Of a stretch of 64,000 bases of DNA, positions 10,376-21,453 are shown one piece after another (position 1 is the stretch's first letter; every line of letters begins with the position of its first letter). The stretch is from Undaria pinnatifida (taxonomy: Eukaryota; Sar; Phaeophyceae; Laminariales; Alariaceae). A program made the translations under genes and the position numbers. The notes under the pieces were generated by a model. That model did not search any database, was not told where the DNA came from, and worked only from the letters and a program-made list of their open reading frames with translations. The stretch is from NCBI GenBank assembly GCA_012845835.1, contig JABAKD010000011.1, positions 5,691,730 through 5,755,729 on the forward strand, read 5' to 3'.

Positions 10376-11257
10376 GAGCTCCGTCACTACCTCAGCCGTA
10401 AGGGAGTGGTCGCGACAGCCCGGTGTGGCCACCAGTGTCGACTATTTCGCCCCTCCCTCGGTTACGCCTACCGCCAACCCCGTACACATGTTACTTTTCA
10501 TCGAACAACGTTTCGCTCGACGTGCCCATTTATACGCCGTCATGTTCCTGCCGCTGAGCTTACGGCTCAAGGAAAACCCGATAACCTGGTCATCGTTACC
10601 TCCCTCTGTCAGAGGATGGGTGTCCGGTCAGCCTTCTCCCCGACATCTTCCTCTCCCTATTATCCAATCTTCCACCAACCATCTTCTCGCGGTCTTCGAC
10701 TACCCACACGCCTGAGGCCGCTTTTAGTAGAGCCTCGACCACCGCGACCAGCCGGAGTACTGCACCCCGAACGACGATCTGGACTTGAGCGACGCCTGTA
10801 CTACGAGCTGGAGCGCGAACGCCACGCCTTCGCCGTCTCCCGCGCCGAACGCCGAAACTATGCGCTATTTGGCTCTGCGGTATATTTTTTTTCTCGTCTA
10901 CACACCTCGGTGAGTGCCGTTCTTTCATTCAGCAGCTTTTCCTTGTCTCTCCCCCGGTACTTTTACCGGAGCGGGCTATGCATTCTCTTTCGTACTAGCT
11001 CTGTTTCACCGTATGTCTGTCCTATTCTGATCGTCTTTTCGAAGTTGCACTACGCCTTGGCTGGGAATATTCGTTACTCTTTTCGTTTTCTTTCTTCGAT
11101 TATTTTGATCAAGTGGACTCTGAAGGTATGCTTGACTATGGCAGGCCTGAAACTGCCGTCCAAAGTTGATTTTACGTCGCTCAGTTTCCCGGTCGACAGC
11201 TCTCTCTTCAACTCCCTTGAATTTTCCCCCACGTTTGTTTTAGGGAACACGACTTGA
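10376..11257 (+). other. Open frame continuing after the stop of the coiled-coil gene
   Basis: After the TAG at 10,373-10,375 the same frame stays open to 11,257 (first ATG at 10,406, 283 codons). It includes the stretch ERRLYYELERERHAFAVSRA (about 10,785-10,845), which looks like protein; the nucleotide segment is kept in copies 2, 3 and 5. Copy 5 shows the same arrangement, with the frame open to 63,069. However, 1-nt indels between copies move the best-looking peptide among frames, and a GTGAGT donor-like site at 10,910 suggests an exon end. It could be a spliced downstream exon, a decayed C-terminal extension or chance. Confidence 0.25.
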
Positions 11258-12245
11258 AATTAGTGTGGGATGTATTTTTTCAATAGTGTTAAGAATGCTT
11301 AAGGTTGTGTATCTACCCCCACTCCCGGCTCCTTCCTTTATGTACACCGTTGTTGTGGTTTGTTATAACTTGCCTTTTCTACACATTTTCAGGAACGTTC
11401 ATTAGACTTTCTGGTTTCGTCCATGCATCCTGTTGCGTTGTGCACGGGCCATTGCCCTTTCATCCTGTTTGCCAGTTCTGGAGGCGTGAGAGTGAGTCAG
11501 TGAAGCGCGCCGAATGTTCGATCAGTTCTACGATGGATTCAGCTCCCTCATATTTTTTCTGTTCATCTGCGTCTATGACTCTGCAAGGTGGGCTGATGTT
11601 ACGGCGGTGTCCGTTCGTCATATAGGCGTTATTTGTACTTCGGAAGCTCAGCTTGGCAATTGATGCAAGGGCGTGTGTTGTTACGCGTGATAAGATGCGG
11701 TAACAAAGTACCGTGTCGGAGGTTAAAAGGGCTTTTCGAACTACTCAGCCTCAATTTCTTACAGGCGGCCCGTTTCTTACTACCTTGACTGTATTTATTA
11801 TAGCCGATAACAATGAGCAAGAATGCCGAGAAGTGCGACGGCGCTCGCGGCTTTATTTTTCTGAAATCCACTTCTATGATCGTCGGGGGCGGGGGCGTGT
11901 AGAGTTTGGGGGAAAGAGGGTGACGCGAACGGACTAACAAGAATACAGCGTTTAAAAACAAAAGAGTGCCGTACTTATCGATGAAAAAATGAACGACTTT
12001 TTGTGTCGCGTTATTTCGTGCAGTGTCGAGAATGGAGCACATTTTGAGCACCTTTTCAGACCGTGCGGCGCGCACACAGCACCTATCACTGATCGCGCCA
12101 CGGCCGGAACTTCAGGAGAGGAGAACGCGAATTTAAACATTCTCTCCCACGCTTTTCCCCTCTTGGATGCCCCCCCCCCCAACCCCATCGTCCCCCTCAT
12201 TAAGGAACCTCCGCGAGCGATCAGGGAGGCTACGACGACGTCCCA
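10910..12245 (+). repeat. Block P1 (module M tail), copy 1
   Basis: Begins at GTGAGTGCCG and ends at CGACGACGTCCC. An older tandem copy, P2, follows at 12,292-13,936. Shared landmarks in order are: TTTTTCCTTGT-like, GGAGCGGGCT, GATCAAGTGGA/GAGCAAGTGGA, GACTATG...GCAGGCCT, CGCCGAATGTTCGATCA, GATCGTCGGGGGCGGGGGCG and a GCACACAGCACC/GATCACTG-type string. The block occurs again at 28,523-29,725, 40,033-41,380 and 63,317-64,000. No long frame is kept. Confidence 0.7.
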
Positions 12246-12291
12246 AGCTTATATGTGTACCACTCTGAACTGAAACATAGTGTAACCGTCG

Positions 12292-13936
12292 GTGAGTGCG
12301 GCGTTTCCATTCACAGTTTTTCCTTGTTCTTCCCACCCGTATTTGTACAGGAGCGGGCTGAAGTGTTTTTGGTACGACCTCTGTTGCACTGCTGTGGACG
12401 ATGCCTGCCCTGCTGGGTTGTTTTTTTTAATTGCGCCTCGCCTTCGCCGGCGGGTTTGGAATATTTCATTGTCTCTTTCGTGTTCCTTTCCCGACGATCT
12501 TGAGCAAGTGGATTGAGCGTGTGCTTGACTATGTCATATGGCAGGCCTAGGCTTAACCGGACTGTACACCGTTTAGTTTCCTGGACGACTGCTACGACAG
12601 ACGTATGGAAGTATACCGCTTTTTGGCTGAAACGGTTTGGGAATGACGGGGCTTGTTAACCCAAAATCGATGGGATTTTCGTCATTTGTTTTTGGAAAAA
12701 AATTCGTTGTATACCACCCTAAGAGTCATGAGATTGGTCATCGGTTATGATCGCAACACTCTTTTTCCCTTCCCAAATCAGGTTTTGCCTCAGAGCGGTT
12801 TAGTCTAGACCTCCTAAAGTCAAGAGCTCCAGAAAAAACATCGTGCACCTCCACTGCTCTCTCTCTTTCCAACCCCTTTTTTTAACTGTATCCTCTCGTT
12901 TGTTTTGGGAATTGATAGTCGAGCTAAGCTAGTGTGGGGTAAAAATTGCAGTAGCACTCTAGGACTAAGTTTGTTTTCACCCTCTTTCCCAGTTCCCGGT
13001 TTTTGGACCCATTGTGTTGTGGTGTGGACCTCGCCTTTTCGGCATACAGGTATCATATGTTGGCTGGAGTTTCTGTTTGTTTTTCAATTCCACCCCCCGT
13101 TTTGCGTGCATTTGATCGTCCTTTCGACTTGTTTGCCAGTTCTTTCGAGAGACCTGAAAGTGGGTTGATGGAGCGCCGAATGTTCGATCAATGCTTCGAC
13201 TTCCCCCATGGACTTGATTGATTCCCTCGTGCTTTTCCATGCATCTGCATCTACGACCCCGCAAGGTGGGCTAAAGTTACGATATCAACTCGTGTTCATG
13301 CGCGGAGGCGTTTTTTGCAGATAGGTAAAAACCATTTTCGTGCCTTTCGACGAACGCAAACTCTTAGAAGACGAGATATATTTCTTACTGATTACATCAA
13401 CACGAAGTATATGGTGATCATGATGAGCAAGAACGCAGGGAAGCACAGCAGCGCAACGAGGCTTTCATTTTCCGAAAGAAATCATCCCTTCCATGACCGA
13501 TCGTCGGGGGCGGGGGCGTGTCTTCAGAGTTGGGTGGGGGACAAAAACGATCAAAAGTGGAAACCAACCTCGTACATAGCCTTAAAAAAAGAAGAAGCTG
13601 CAGCGTTGAAAACTGCTGCAAGGCGCTGTATTTATTGAATTCGAATAACTGACCTTTGTGTGTGTTCATTTTTCATGGCTTGTGTGTGTACAAAAAATTA
13701 GCCCATTTTGATCGCCTTTTCGGGCCGTGCGACCCGCACACAGCACCGATCACTGGTCGCGTCACGGCCAGATTTTTCATAAGAGAACAATGATAATATT
13801 TCAACCTCTCTTGACCGTCCTTTCCCTCGTGACTAACCCCTTCAAACCTCCCCCCCCTTCCCCCGCCCCTAACCCTCCCCCCCCGGCCCCCCTCCAGGTA
13901 AAGCGAGCTTAAAGGCCACGCCACGACGACGTCCCG
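12292..13936 (+). repeat. Block P2, diverged tandem copy of P1
   Basis: Offset about 1,382 bp from P1 and roughly 60-70% alike, with long indels. It is present after module copies 1 and 3 (41,426-43,105) only. It opens with a clean splice-like pattern: GTGAGTGCGG at 12,292 and TTTGTACAG ending at 12,350, a 59-nt potential intron. In the matching place P1 has lost the AG, and so has copy 3. A minus-strand satellite-like monomer (CGATTTTGGGTTAACAAG) lies at about 12,655-12,680. Confidence 0.65.
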
Positions 13937-13963
13937 AGGTACCCAACAGCGTCAGCCCTCGAA

Positions 13964-14137
13964 ATGTTCAGTGCTCGGCGGCGCAAGGTCGGGATGGACG
14001 TCATGGCTAGCGTTTACGACTTGGCCGACAACCGTTTCGACAACACAATGGTTGTGACGGTTACAGAGTTAGGGCTAAGACTAAACCGCACCAACGTTTT
14101 TCTGGGGACAGAGTACTTGGAATTAGTATGGGTTTAA
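13964..14137 (+). CDS. Small protein-like open frame at P2/S junction
   Basis: A 57-aa frame from ATG 13,964 to TAA 14,135-14,137, open upstream to 13,913 (75 codons stop to stop). It contains RRRKVGMDVMASVYDLADNR near the start and a Leu/Val/Thr-rich end (VVTVTELGLRL). It looks more like protein than its surroundings: balanced composition and no repeats. The upstream end resembles an exon (an AG after a pyrimidine-rich run lies at about 13,897). The copy at 43,130 has a nonsense change after 49 codons. It may be the last exon of a decayed gene. No family recognised. Confidence 0.3.
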   Translation: MFSARRRKVGMDVMASVYDLADNRFDNTMVVTVTELGLRLNRTNVFLGTEYLELVWV

Positions 14138-16196
14138 AATTGAGAGTGGCAGCAGGGTTTGACAGTCAAGTTAATTTCAACTTTTAAAAAAATTATCAAC
14201 CTTTTTGTCGAAGCCGAGCCAAAGACGATCCGCGCTCAGCAGGGTGTGTGCTGTTCTGGATGAGGCGGGGCCGAGGGGGTTGGGCAGGGCTAAGGAGGGC
14301 TGAGGATGGCAGTGTGGTACGGAAGATGTAGGCAGAGGTTGACGAGATGTTCAGGATACGGCTTGGGCCTGGATGACGAGGTCGGGCGGGAATAGAACGA
14401 CGAAGACGAGGAGACGAGTAGAAGCAGGAAGACGGAGGCAGCCAGGGGCGACTCATCGAGGGCTGTTGGCTGACAGATTCTGCTTCATGTTTTGGCTATG
14501 GCGGCGTCGATGTTGGCGGTACGGTATAAGGAGCGCCTTCGGCAGTATGTAGTGTGAGGGTGTTGGCTGCACCTCAGCGCGGTGGCAGGTGAATAGGCGA
14601 ATGAAAGCGGTAGGATGGCGAAGTGTGAAGGGTAGTGGTGCAAGGTGTTGGAAGTTTACTTATTATTAATGGAGTGACACTTTTTGCTGACTTCTTTTGC
14701 TGATGTTACGATTTCGAATTGTTATTATTATTTTTGCCACCCTTCAATGTGCAGCAGCGTGAACTTCTTGAACTTCGAACACTCAAAGAAAATAAAACAG
14801 TTCGATAAGGTAGAAGACAGCAAAATGAAGCCCAAAAAAACACGTGTATGGGCATGTCACCCCTGCTCCCACTTTTCCCCACCCCCCGAAAGCCAAAACG
14901 GTGAAGTTCAAAGAGGGGTTGAGGTGAGGAGTTATCTCGGCAGACGACGGACAAGAATATTTACTCCATGAAATTCCGTGTACATGAGATCCCAGTTGAC
15001 AATGAACGAATGGGAAAGCAAAGCGCATCGTGCATCGTGGGCCCGTCATCGTCAGCCTGAGCACCACCGCCATCGTACTGAAGATTGTCAGCATGAAAAG
15101 CGGCGTGTTTCACCCACATTATCTGCCAAAAAAGGCAAACAGCCATTAAATAGTAGCTAGGCCTTAGCTAGGCCGACGCCTCCGTACAGGAACATCCGGG
15201 GCGCCCGCAAACATAATATTACCTGTGCACCCCTGGCTCAAGATCAGCCCAGTGAAACGACCCACGGCAGAAGCTACAAATATAAATAGAACGGTGGGGG
15301 AGTGCGCCATTTTTTTCGTTCTGGAGCTGTTCACTTGCTGAGGAGGGGGGTCTATACCTCTCCCAAAAATCTGATTGCTATTAATATTACAGTCAGTAGT
15401 GTTGGATAGATCGTACACCGAAAGTTTCGATATATCGTTCGATAAAATGAATATATACACATAGTCTATATGGAACGGAAAAAAGTTCGGGATTTTTCGG
15501 TAACGTTTTCGATAATTAGACAAACGATGGCAGTACGATATAAAGCGATAAAGCGATAAAACGATAAAACGATAAAAATGCCGAACGTCCCCCAGGGGGG
15601 CAGGTGACAAAGCTCTTATTACATGCATCTCCCAACAGGTGATTTTCCTTACTGTTCGAGAGGGAAAAACAAGAAGAAAGTGCTATTATTATAGACTATA
15701 GTCGATGAATAATGCCAAGGCACCAGGGTAGCACCATAATGTTCACTAGGTATACATACAACGAAACTTGTTGTAAAATTTTAACAAAGATGAAAATAAT
15801 CCGACGAAAATTGGGTTATTAACATTCTCGTCATCCAGAAAACTTTTCAGCCAAAAAGGGGTATATACCTCAATATACCTCTATTGTAGCATGCGCCACA
15901 CGCAAAAAAAGGCAGCAGACAAAAGGACAGCAAGGCACCAGACCAACCCCGCCCGCACGTATAGAAGCAAATCAGCCCCCCCACACCTACCGCCACCCCC
16001 CCCGTTGATTCTACCAATACTGAGCAAAGCATATGACGCCAAAAAAAACGTGGGGGGGGGGGGGGCTAGGGATGGGGACGGGGATCGGGGGTGGGTGGGA
16101 GTGGAGTGACGTGGAGTTGGGGTAACAAAAAAAACAAAAAAGAACTAAGGGGTTGTTTGCTACACGCGCTCGAATAGCAAATACACTACAGTATGG
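14138..16196. other. Spacer S, first part; no firm gene
   Basis: Nearly identical (about 98% by eye) to 43,304-45,367. A minus-strand frame at 14,196-14,456 (86 codons, Pro/Arg/Ser-rich) is open in both copies, but at this identity conservation tells little. Around 14,800-15,130 three indels between the copies are each 3 bp. A CGATAAA/ACGATAAA microsatellite sits at 15,540-15,578 (one unit more like the long type in S'). A satellite-like monomer (CCGACGAAAATTGGGTTA) is at about 15,800. Confidence 0.45.
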
Positions 16197-16360
16197 AGTG
16201 CTCCCTCTATAGTGTTGGTTGCCCGCCATAGTGCCCGTGGATTTCTTAACATACATGGGAAATACCAGCAGTGCGGGCAGTAAGCGGAGTAGTGCCGGTT
16301 GCCGCTATGGTGCCGACATTTTCGGCTGAACCAGATACCGGCACTCTATAGAGGACCACT
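16197..16360. mobile_element. CTATAG miniature inverted-repeat element, copy A
   Basis: 164 bp with ends AGTGCTCCCTCTATAGTG and (inverse) AGTGGTCCTCTATAGAGTG. The inside is homologous in reverse to the element at 6,196-6,390, including GGTTGCCGCTATGGTGC. The matching S' copy is at 45,368-45,531. The flanks do not show a clear target duplication. Non-coding. Confidence 0.65.
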
Positions 16361-18013
16361 ACCTGCCGTACACACAAAAAATAGCCGGCGGGTAGAACGG
16401 GCGAATTACCGACCGACGGGCAACACCGACCAACGGGCGGTCACGATCGCCGTCGACGCATCCGGCTGACCAACTCAACTCCGATCGTTTCGTGTGCTTA
16501 TAATCAACCACATGATCATCAACAACAACAACAAGAGCAACGACGACACCCCCCCCCTCCCTCCCCCAACGTGTCGTGCTCACTAAGAAAGTTTGGTCAT
16601 GTCTAACAACGCGGTGTCAATAGTGCGTGATACACATACCTCGTACTATTATTACCCCTCCTCCTGCTTGACAAGTCTGATTTTGCCGCGCTTTCAAGCG
16701 ACCCAACAAAAACCATTATGTCATCGTTTTTTTTGCTGTTTATGCAAAGGATCCCTCATGATCGTTTGTTGTTACTTGTATGAGCTATGCACACCTTATA
16801 ACTTTCGACGGCGTGAAAAACAACAGGCGTCCGTCGACCGGGACCCTCATTGCCAGCCTCCCTCGCGTACGTATGCCCGCCTTTTCATGTCACCCGACGA
16901 CCGTATCTCCCAAAAAAAACACAATTAAAAAGAAGATTGGGACGGACACACACCAACGCCCAACCACAGAAACGCAGTTTGGTAGGGGTAAGGTGGGGTT
17001 GTGTTGGGTTGTGTTGGGTGGAGACTTTCCTGCTTCCGAGCAAAGCACACAGTTGACGACAGTTGCAAATGGCCACCAGCACTCGCGAGTTAAAAGCGAC
17101 AACACTCGTAAAGCAGCATGTGTTATCCAACGGATAAAACATCATGGTTTCGCTTATCTTTTCCCACCGATAAAGCACGACAGGCGCCCGAAACAAATTC
17201 AGGAAGCACTCAAAAGGAGACCCCCCCCCTCTCTCCACAACAGTAGCATTTATAACAAGAGTCCATGTTCTTTGGTAGTAAAATTGAAAAAAACGTCGCA
17301 GAGCCACCTCAACGATCTAATCAAGTCCGTGGTGTCACAGAACAATACACAGCAGCAGTGCTATCAATAACAGTTTTACCAATGGTCGAAACCGCTGTCG
17401 GACCGTAGATAGATACAATACTGTACGCGTGCCCAGTCCCAAGAGCTACCAGGTACTGCGTTTTGTGGAGCTGAAGCGGCCCCCTCCAACCTTTTCGATA
17501 CCCACACACACCAACCAACAAACAAAACATGAGTGACAACAAATCACGCCTCTACTGTAGGAAAACAGTGCGGCAGTATGCCTGCCGTATCGCCATGCTG
17601 CTCCCGTGGCGTACCGCACAGAGTTCCTTAGCATGTGTACCACGCATGCAATCAATCCCGACGCACATCATTTCGACCACCCCGGCATCGCTTGGGTTGC
17701 TTCGCGTGGTCCGATTCTGCAATCAAAAGTCACTTATTTTTCGATACTTTTGTTCCCTCAGAGAAGTGAAAGCTCCAAAGAGGATTAATCCTTGTAACTG
17801 CTGCTAAACGTATCCCACATCAATTCCAAGTGTTATAAAACCAAAGCGCGGGTCAAGAAAGTTCCAAAAGGATACGAACGAAGCTCCCATCCGGACTGGC
17901 CGCGAGGGTATTGCTTGCGCCAGGATGCGAACGAATACGTACGAAAAACACGAACACAGCTATAGCTACTGTACGGATGTATGTATCAACCAAGGATCCT
18001 CAGTGTCGGTATG
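16361..18013. other. Spacer S, second part, with TTGTGTTGGG array
   Basis: A 10-bp unit TTGTGTTGGG is repeated about twice at 16,990-17,022; the S' counterpart (46,160-46,212) has more units plus GGGTT steps. Plus-strand frames around 16,780-17,370 (196 codons) and 16,593-16,928 overlap one another in different frames and change frame in S', so I do not call them genes. A C8 run at 16,550 and a C9 run at 17,221 mark low-complexity points. Confidence 0.4.
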
Positions 18014-18152
18014 TGCACTATAGAGGGGAGTACCGGCTCTATAGCGGCAACCGGAACTACTTACTCTGCACACTGCCACTACTGGTTTTGCCTATATATG
18101 TGCAAGCGATTTCACAGGCACTATAGCGGGCAACCCGCACTATAGAGGGACC
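18014..18152. mobile_element. CTATAG miniature element, copy B
   Basis: Contains CACTATAGAGGGG at the left, CTCTATAGCGGCAACCGG next to it, and CACTATAGCGGGCAACCCGC followed by ACTATAGAGGGACC at the right. The inside (CACACTGCCACTACTGG) matches the element at 6,196. S' counterpart at 47,131-47,269. The ends are less regular than in copy A, so the borders are approximate. Confidence 0.5.
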
Positions 18153-18837
18153 GCGACTGTAGGTTACAACAACGACTATTACTATTACTAATAGAACCGG
18201 GTGTGCGATAACGTTTGAAACACACCGGCTCCACTTCTCCCCTGCACCGTCCCGAACCGAACCGTAAACGCCAACTTACGACAAAACGGGAGGGGGGTGA
18301 AACACAAACGACGCCATCACAATACGTATCACAACAAGCCACGGACAGAGCCAAGGAATAACGGCCCGCTGATTTCGACCAAAACAAAAATGACCAAACA
18401 AAACCCGCACAACCCGCTATTCTTCACAAAACAAAAAATAATGACACAAGACGGGATTGGCCGGGGTGGCAACATCCATCTACAGTAGTACGGTCTGGCT
18501 GCGAAAGCCTACCGTGAAGGAGAACGTTCCGCGTTCCTGTCCCTCAACGTGACGGTCAGCGGCCCCGTGGCATCGTTGGCGTCGGTGGTAAGGTACAAGA
18601 AAACGTTCGGCCCAGCCGATATCCCCATGCCGATGAACCTGCGACACAGGAAAAAGCAACGGTACGCCCGATAACGAAGGCACCGGTCGGCACGGGACGG
18701 TAACCGTTTAGCCCGCCGCGCAGGCGGAAAATATGGTGGGTCTTTCCCAGCGACATATATGTATGGGAAAAGGTTCTCCTTTGCCTACCGCGGGACGGGA
18801 GTCCACGACTTCTTGGCGGGACGGGATCATGGAACGG

Positions 18838-18957
18838 GTCGGGACCATAGTCGGGAAAACGGTCGGGAACGCAGTCGGGAAATCGACCGGGAACGTAGTC
18901 GGGACATGGCCGGGAGATGCAGTCCGGAATGGTTGGGAACACGATCGGGAACACGGG
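18838..18957. repeat. 12-bp tandem array, 10 units (GTCGGGAANNNN)
   Basis: Ten 12-bp units starting with GTCGGGA or close variants. Read on the plus strand the array gives a four-residue repeat (VGxx) in a 114-codon frame from 18,733. The array at 47,953-48,096 in S' has exactly two more units, so the frame is kept. It could be a repetitive protein segment, but no start, domain or neighbour supports a gene. Confidence 0.7.
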
Positions 18958-20163
18958 CTGGAGACACTGGAGACAACGAACGGTGGAAAACAGGAAAGTG
19001 ATGGTACCAATATCCCACTCGGTAGAGTATTATTCAGGTCGTCAGTATTCAGGCGTGCGTTTTTGCATAGGATTTAGAGGGGACGGTGTCAGGTAACCCC
19101 CCCCCCCCTGTCCGGAGGGTAGAAGTTGAGCAGAATTTGACGTGACGTGTCGGAAACTCTTTGTTTTCGCACCCCCAGCAGCTAGCTGACGTATTTTTCC
19201 ATTGTATACTGTATTAAAATGTTTTTTTTTCCCGCTTTTTACAAAAAATCTACAATATACCAGGCATGATACTCGTACAATTTTTGATTTTTCGAAAAAA
19301 GTTTCAAGCATTTAGTCTTGTTTATCGACTAATGTAGCTGGAGATATAAACTGCAAAAAGCCTACAGGCATTAAAAGAACGTAAAAAAAGTAAACGGAAA
19401 CAATCTCAACATACTACATATACCAGGCACATACCTGCAATATAGGCGTCTGCTGCATGCAGCTGTTGCATCCAAAGTTGAAAACCCATACAAGAGCTCC
19501 GCCGCTACGCTCGCGCAAGGAAGATTTCAACTAAATGTGAAGGGGGCAGAAAGAAGAGGCCCATGATTTAGTACAACTAGCGATTTGATAATGCCAAGAG
19601 GTACTTGTGCGGAGCTGATTGCCCGGTCTGTGCTGCGCTGTATGTTGGCGATGTCACGTTCTGATCGGCAGTAGTACGGGTGTAATTGGCCAAGAAAAAA
19701 TCGCGAAGAGGACCGGGATGGAGGACAAAATCAACGACGAAAGCCAAAAGACGAGTACACACACGTACTAGCTGTACCTGGTACTTCGCCTAATACCTGC
19801 TGCTCTTAATTTCTTCGAAAAGTCATCAGATTTTCCGATCCGAGAAAAAAGGATCTTTGCTTGAAAAACTCTTTTAACTCTTACGTACTTCCAAGTCGTT
19901 TCTATTTTTTAGAGAAACGCCTATTACCGAGTACTCCGGCCTGCTTGTCAAAATGCTCCCTAACTCCTCTAGAACCCCAACCCCCTTCCCCATTACTAAT
20001 TCCAAGTAATATGTCCCCAACAACGGGTTTCCAGCTGCAAAAGGCGTAAGGGATCCCACGCGGCCTTTAAATGGGTACACTGCTATTTGTAACTCCTCAT
20101 TACATCTTCATTCCGAGAAATTTCCCGGACGGTAGGGGCAAAGAGTAGGGGGTTAGGGCTGTG
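18958..20163. other. Spacer S, third part
   Basis: Mostly AT-richer DNA. At 19,432-19,480 is ACATACCTGCAATATAGG with the palindrome CTGCATGCAG; in S' this site is duplicated around the hairpin element. A 61-codon minus-strand frame at 19,577-19,762 is kept almost unchanged in S' (51,059-50,874) and ends naturally, but has no recognisable motif. Otherwise nothing is seen. Confidence 0.4.
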
Positions 20164-20346
20164 TTAGCGTTTGCATGCTTCTACCTCTCCGGCCCCACGA
20201 ACCTGGACAACGTCTCGGCCACTGGTTCTTCGGCGGTCAGCCTTCGGGGCCAGCTTGCTCTCCTTCTTGCCCCTGCCCCTCTCCCTTCGCTTCTTCGACT
20301 CAGACAAACGCTTGCCTTCTGCTTCGTCGCCGTACATGTAGCACAA
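20164..20346 (-). CDS. Possible small Lys/Arg-rich frame or exon
   Basis: A 60-codon frame whose centre (SESKKRRERGRGKKESKLAP) is strongly basic with Glu interspersed, as in nuclear or RNA-binding tails. The S' copy (51,642-51,460) differs at one residue (Arg to Lys). It may be an exon of a decayed minus-strand gene together with the Gly-rich segment at 21,182-21,411. No start context or flanking splice pair proves this. A weakly supported call. Confidence 0.25.
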   Translation of the reverse strand: MCYMYGDEAEGKRLSESKKRRERGRGKKESKLAPKADRRRTSGRDVVQVRGAGEVEACKR

Positions 20347-21181
20347 CCTCGCTCACCCACGCTCGTCCCATCCTAATCCCCCCAACATGCCAACATGGAA
20401 AACACCCAACCGAGTGGGGGGGGGGGGTAGGAAAATACAAACTTACAGTAGGAAGAACAAAGAATACAAGGAAAACAAAGACAAAAAACGTATCATATCA
20501 TAAGAAAATACGAAATTGCGGAAACTAGCACATGTATATGGGCTAGAGAAAGGACGGACAGCCCTAGCTGTATATCGCTGCCTTGCAGTTTACCTACATG
20601 TTTCCTGCCTATACACTGCTGTAGCGCTGCCTTGATACTTAGTATGCGATGCGGTGCGATGCGGTGAGATGCGACTGATCAGTGCCGTTCTATGAAGCGA
20701 AAGATGGGTCGCGGTCGCCGACCAGCCGTCGTTTACAACTACAGTATGAACCGCACTCACACATGTTTTTTTTTGGGGGGGAACTACTTGTATTGATACT
20801 TTAACGAAGAGTCGGATAATAATTACGATTTGCAAAGGGAAGCGAGGCGACTCAGGCCCCAACACACGCATCCAATTTCGTTTGCGGCCGAACCAAATCA
20901 CAACATTTCGGTCGCCGGCTGTCGGCCGTTTTTGTGGAAACCCTTTCCCAGGGTTGGAGAGGTTAACGTCATGTCAAAGAAATCGGGCGGGGTCGAAGAC
21001 ATGGCAAGACGAAAAGAAAAAAGGACGAACAGGCAGACCGAACATGTACAAAGCGCAACCCGTACGTAGCACGCGCGATCGAATTACCACCCGCAGCTTG
21101 CAAAAACGAGTTTCGACGAAATCCACGATCGCACAGCTAAAAGACGGCCATTTTAACCCTTACAACAAAAACAATAAATAC
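20347..21181. other. Spacer S, fourth part
   Basis: Contains G11 at about 20,417, a T8G8 run at about 20,767, and near 21,050-21,120 (minus) one copy of the dispersed CTCAT-type repeat (TTTCGTCGAAACTCG, TTTGCAAGCTGCGGG). S' lacks that repeat: 52,338 joins directly. No gene seen. Confidence 0.4.
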
Positions 21182-21453
21182 CTGCTGGAGCCGGTAGCGT
21201 CAAAGTCGTACACGCCTTTTACCCCCTCCTCGGTCCGGGCCTCCCGGGCCCCTCGGGTCTCCCGGTCCCCGCTTCCACTCTTGCCCCCGCCCCACCCCCC
21301 ACTCCCACCCCCACCCCCACCGCTGCCACCGCCCCAACCATTGCTACCGCCGCCGCCACTTCCTCGCGTTTCTCTTTCCATGCCTCCGCCCCGTTGGTCC
21401 TCGAGCGTCATCTTCGGAGATGCCGTCGAAAGCAGAGGGTGGGCTGAAATCAC
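21182..21453 (-). CDS. Possible Gly-rich exon on minus strand
   Basis: A minus-strand frame with ATGs at 21,453 and 21,411. It gives MTLEDQRGGGMERETRG, then about 35 residues rich in Gly, Ser and Trp, then GDRETRGAREARTEEG and VYDFDATGS. It ends at a donor-like CAG|GTATTT (exon end 21,182). Such Gly-rich segments occur in RNA-binding and in structural proteins; this is family knowledge, not proof. In S' the same frame is broken by a C17 run (52,499-52,515). I found no partner exon with certainty. Confidence 0.3.
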
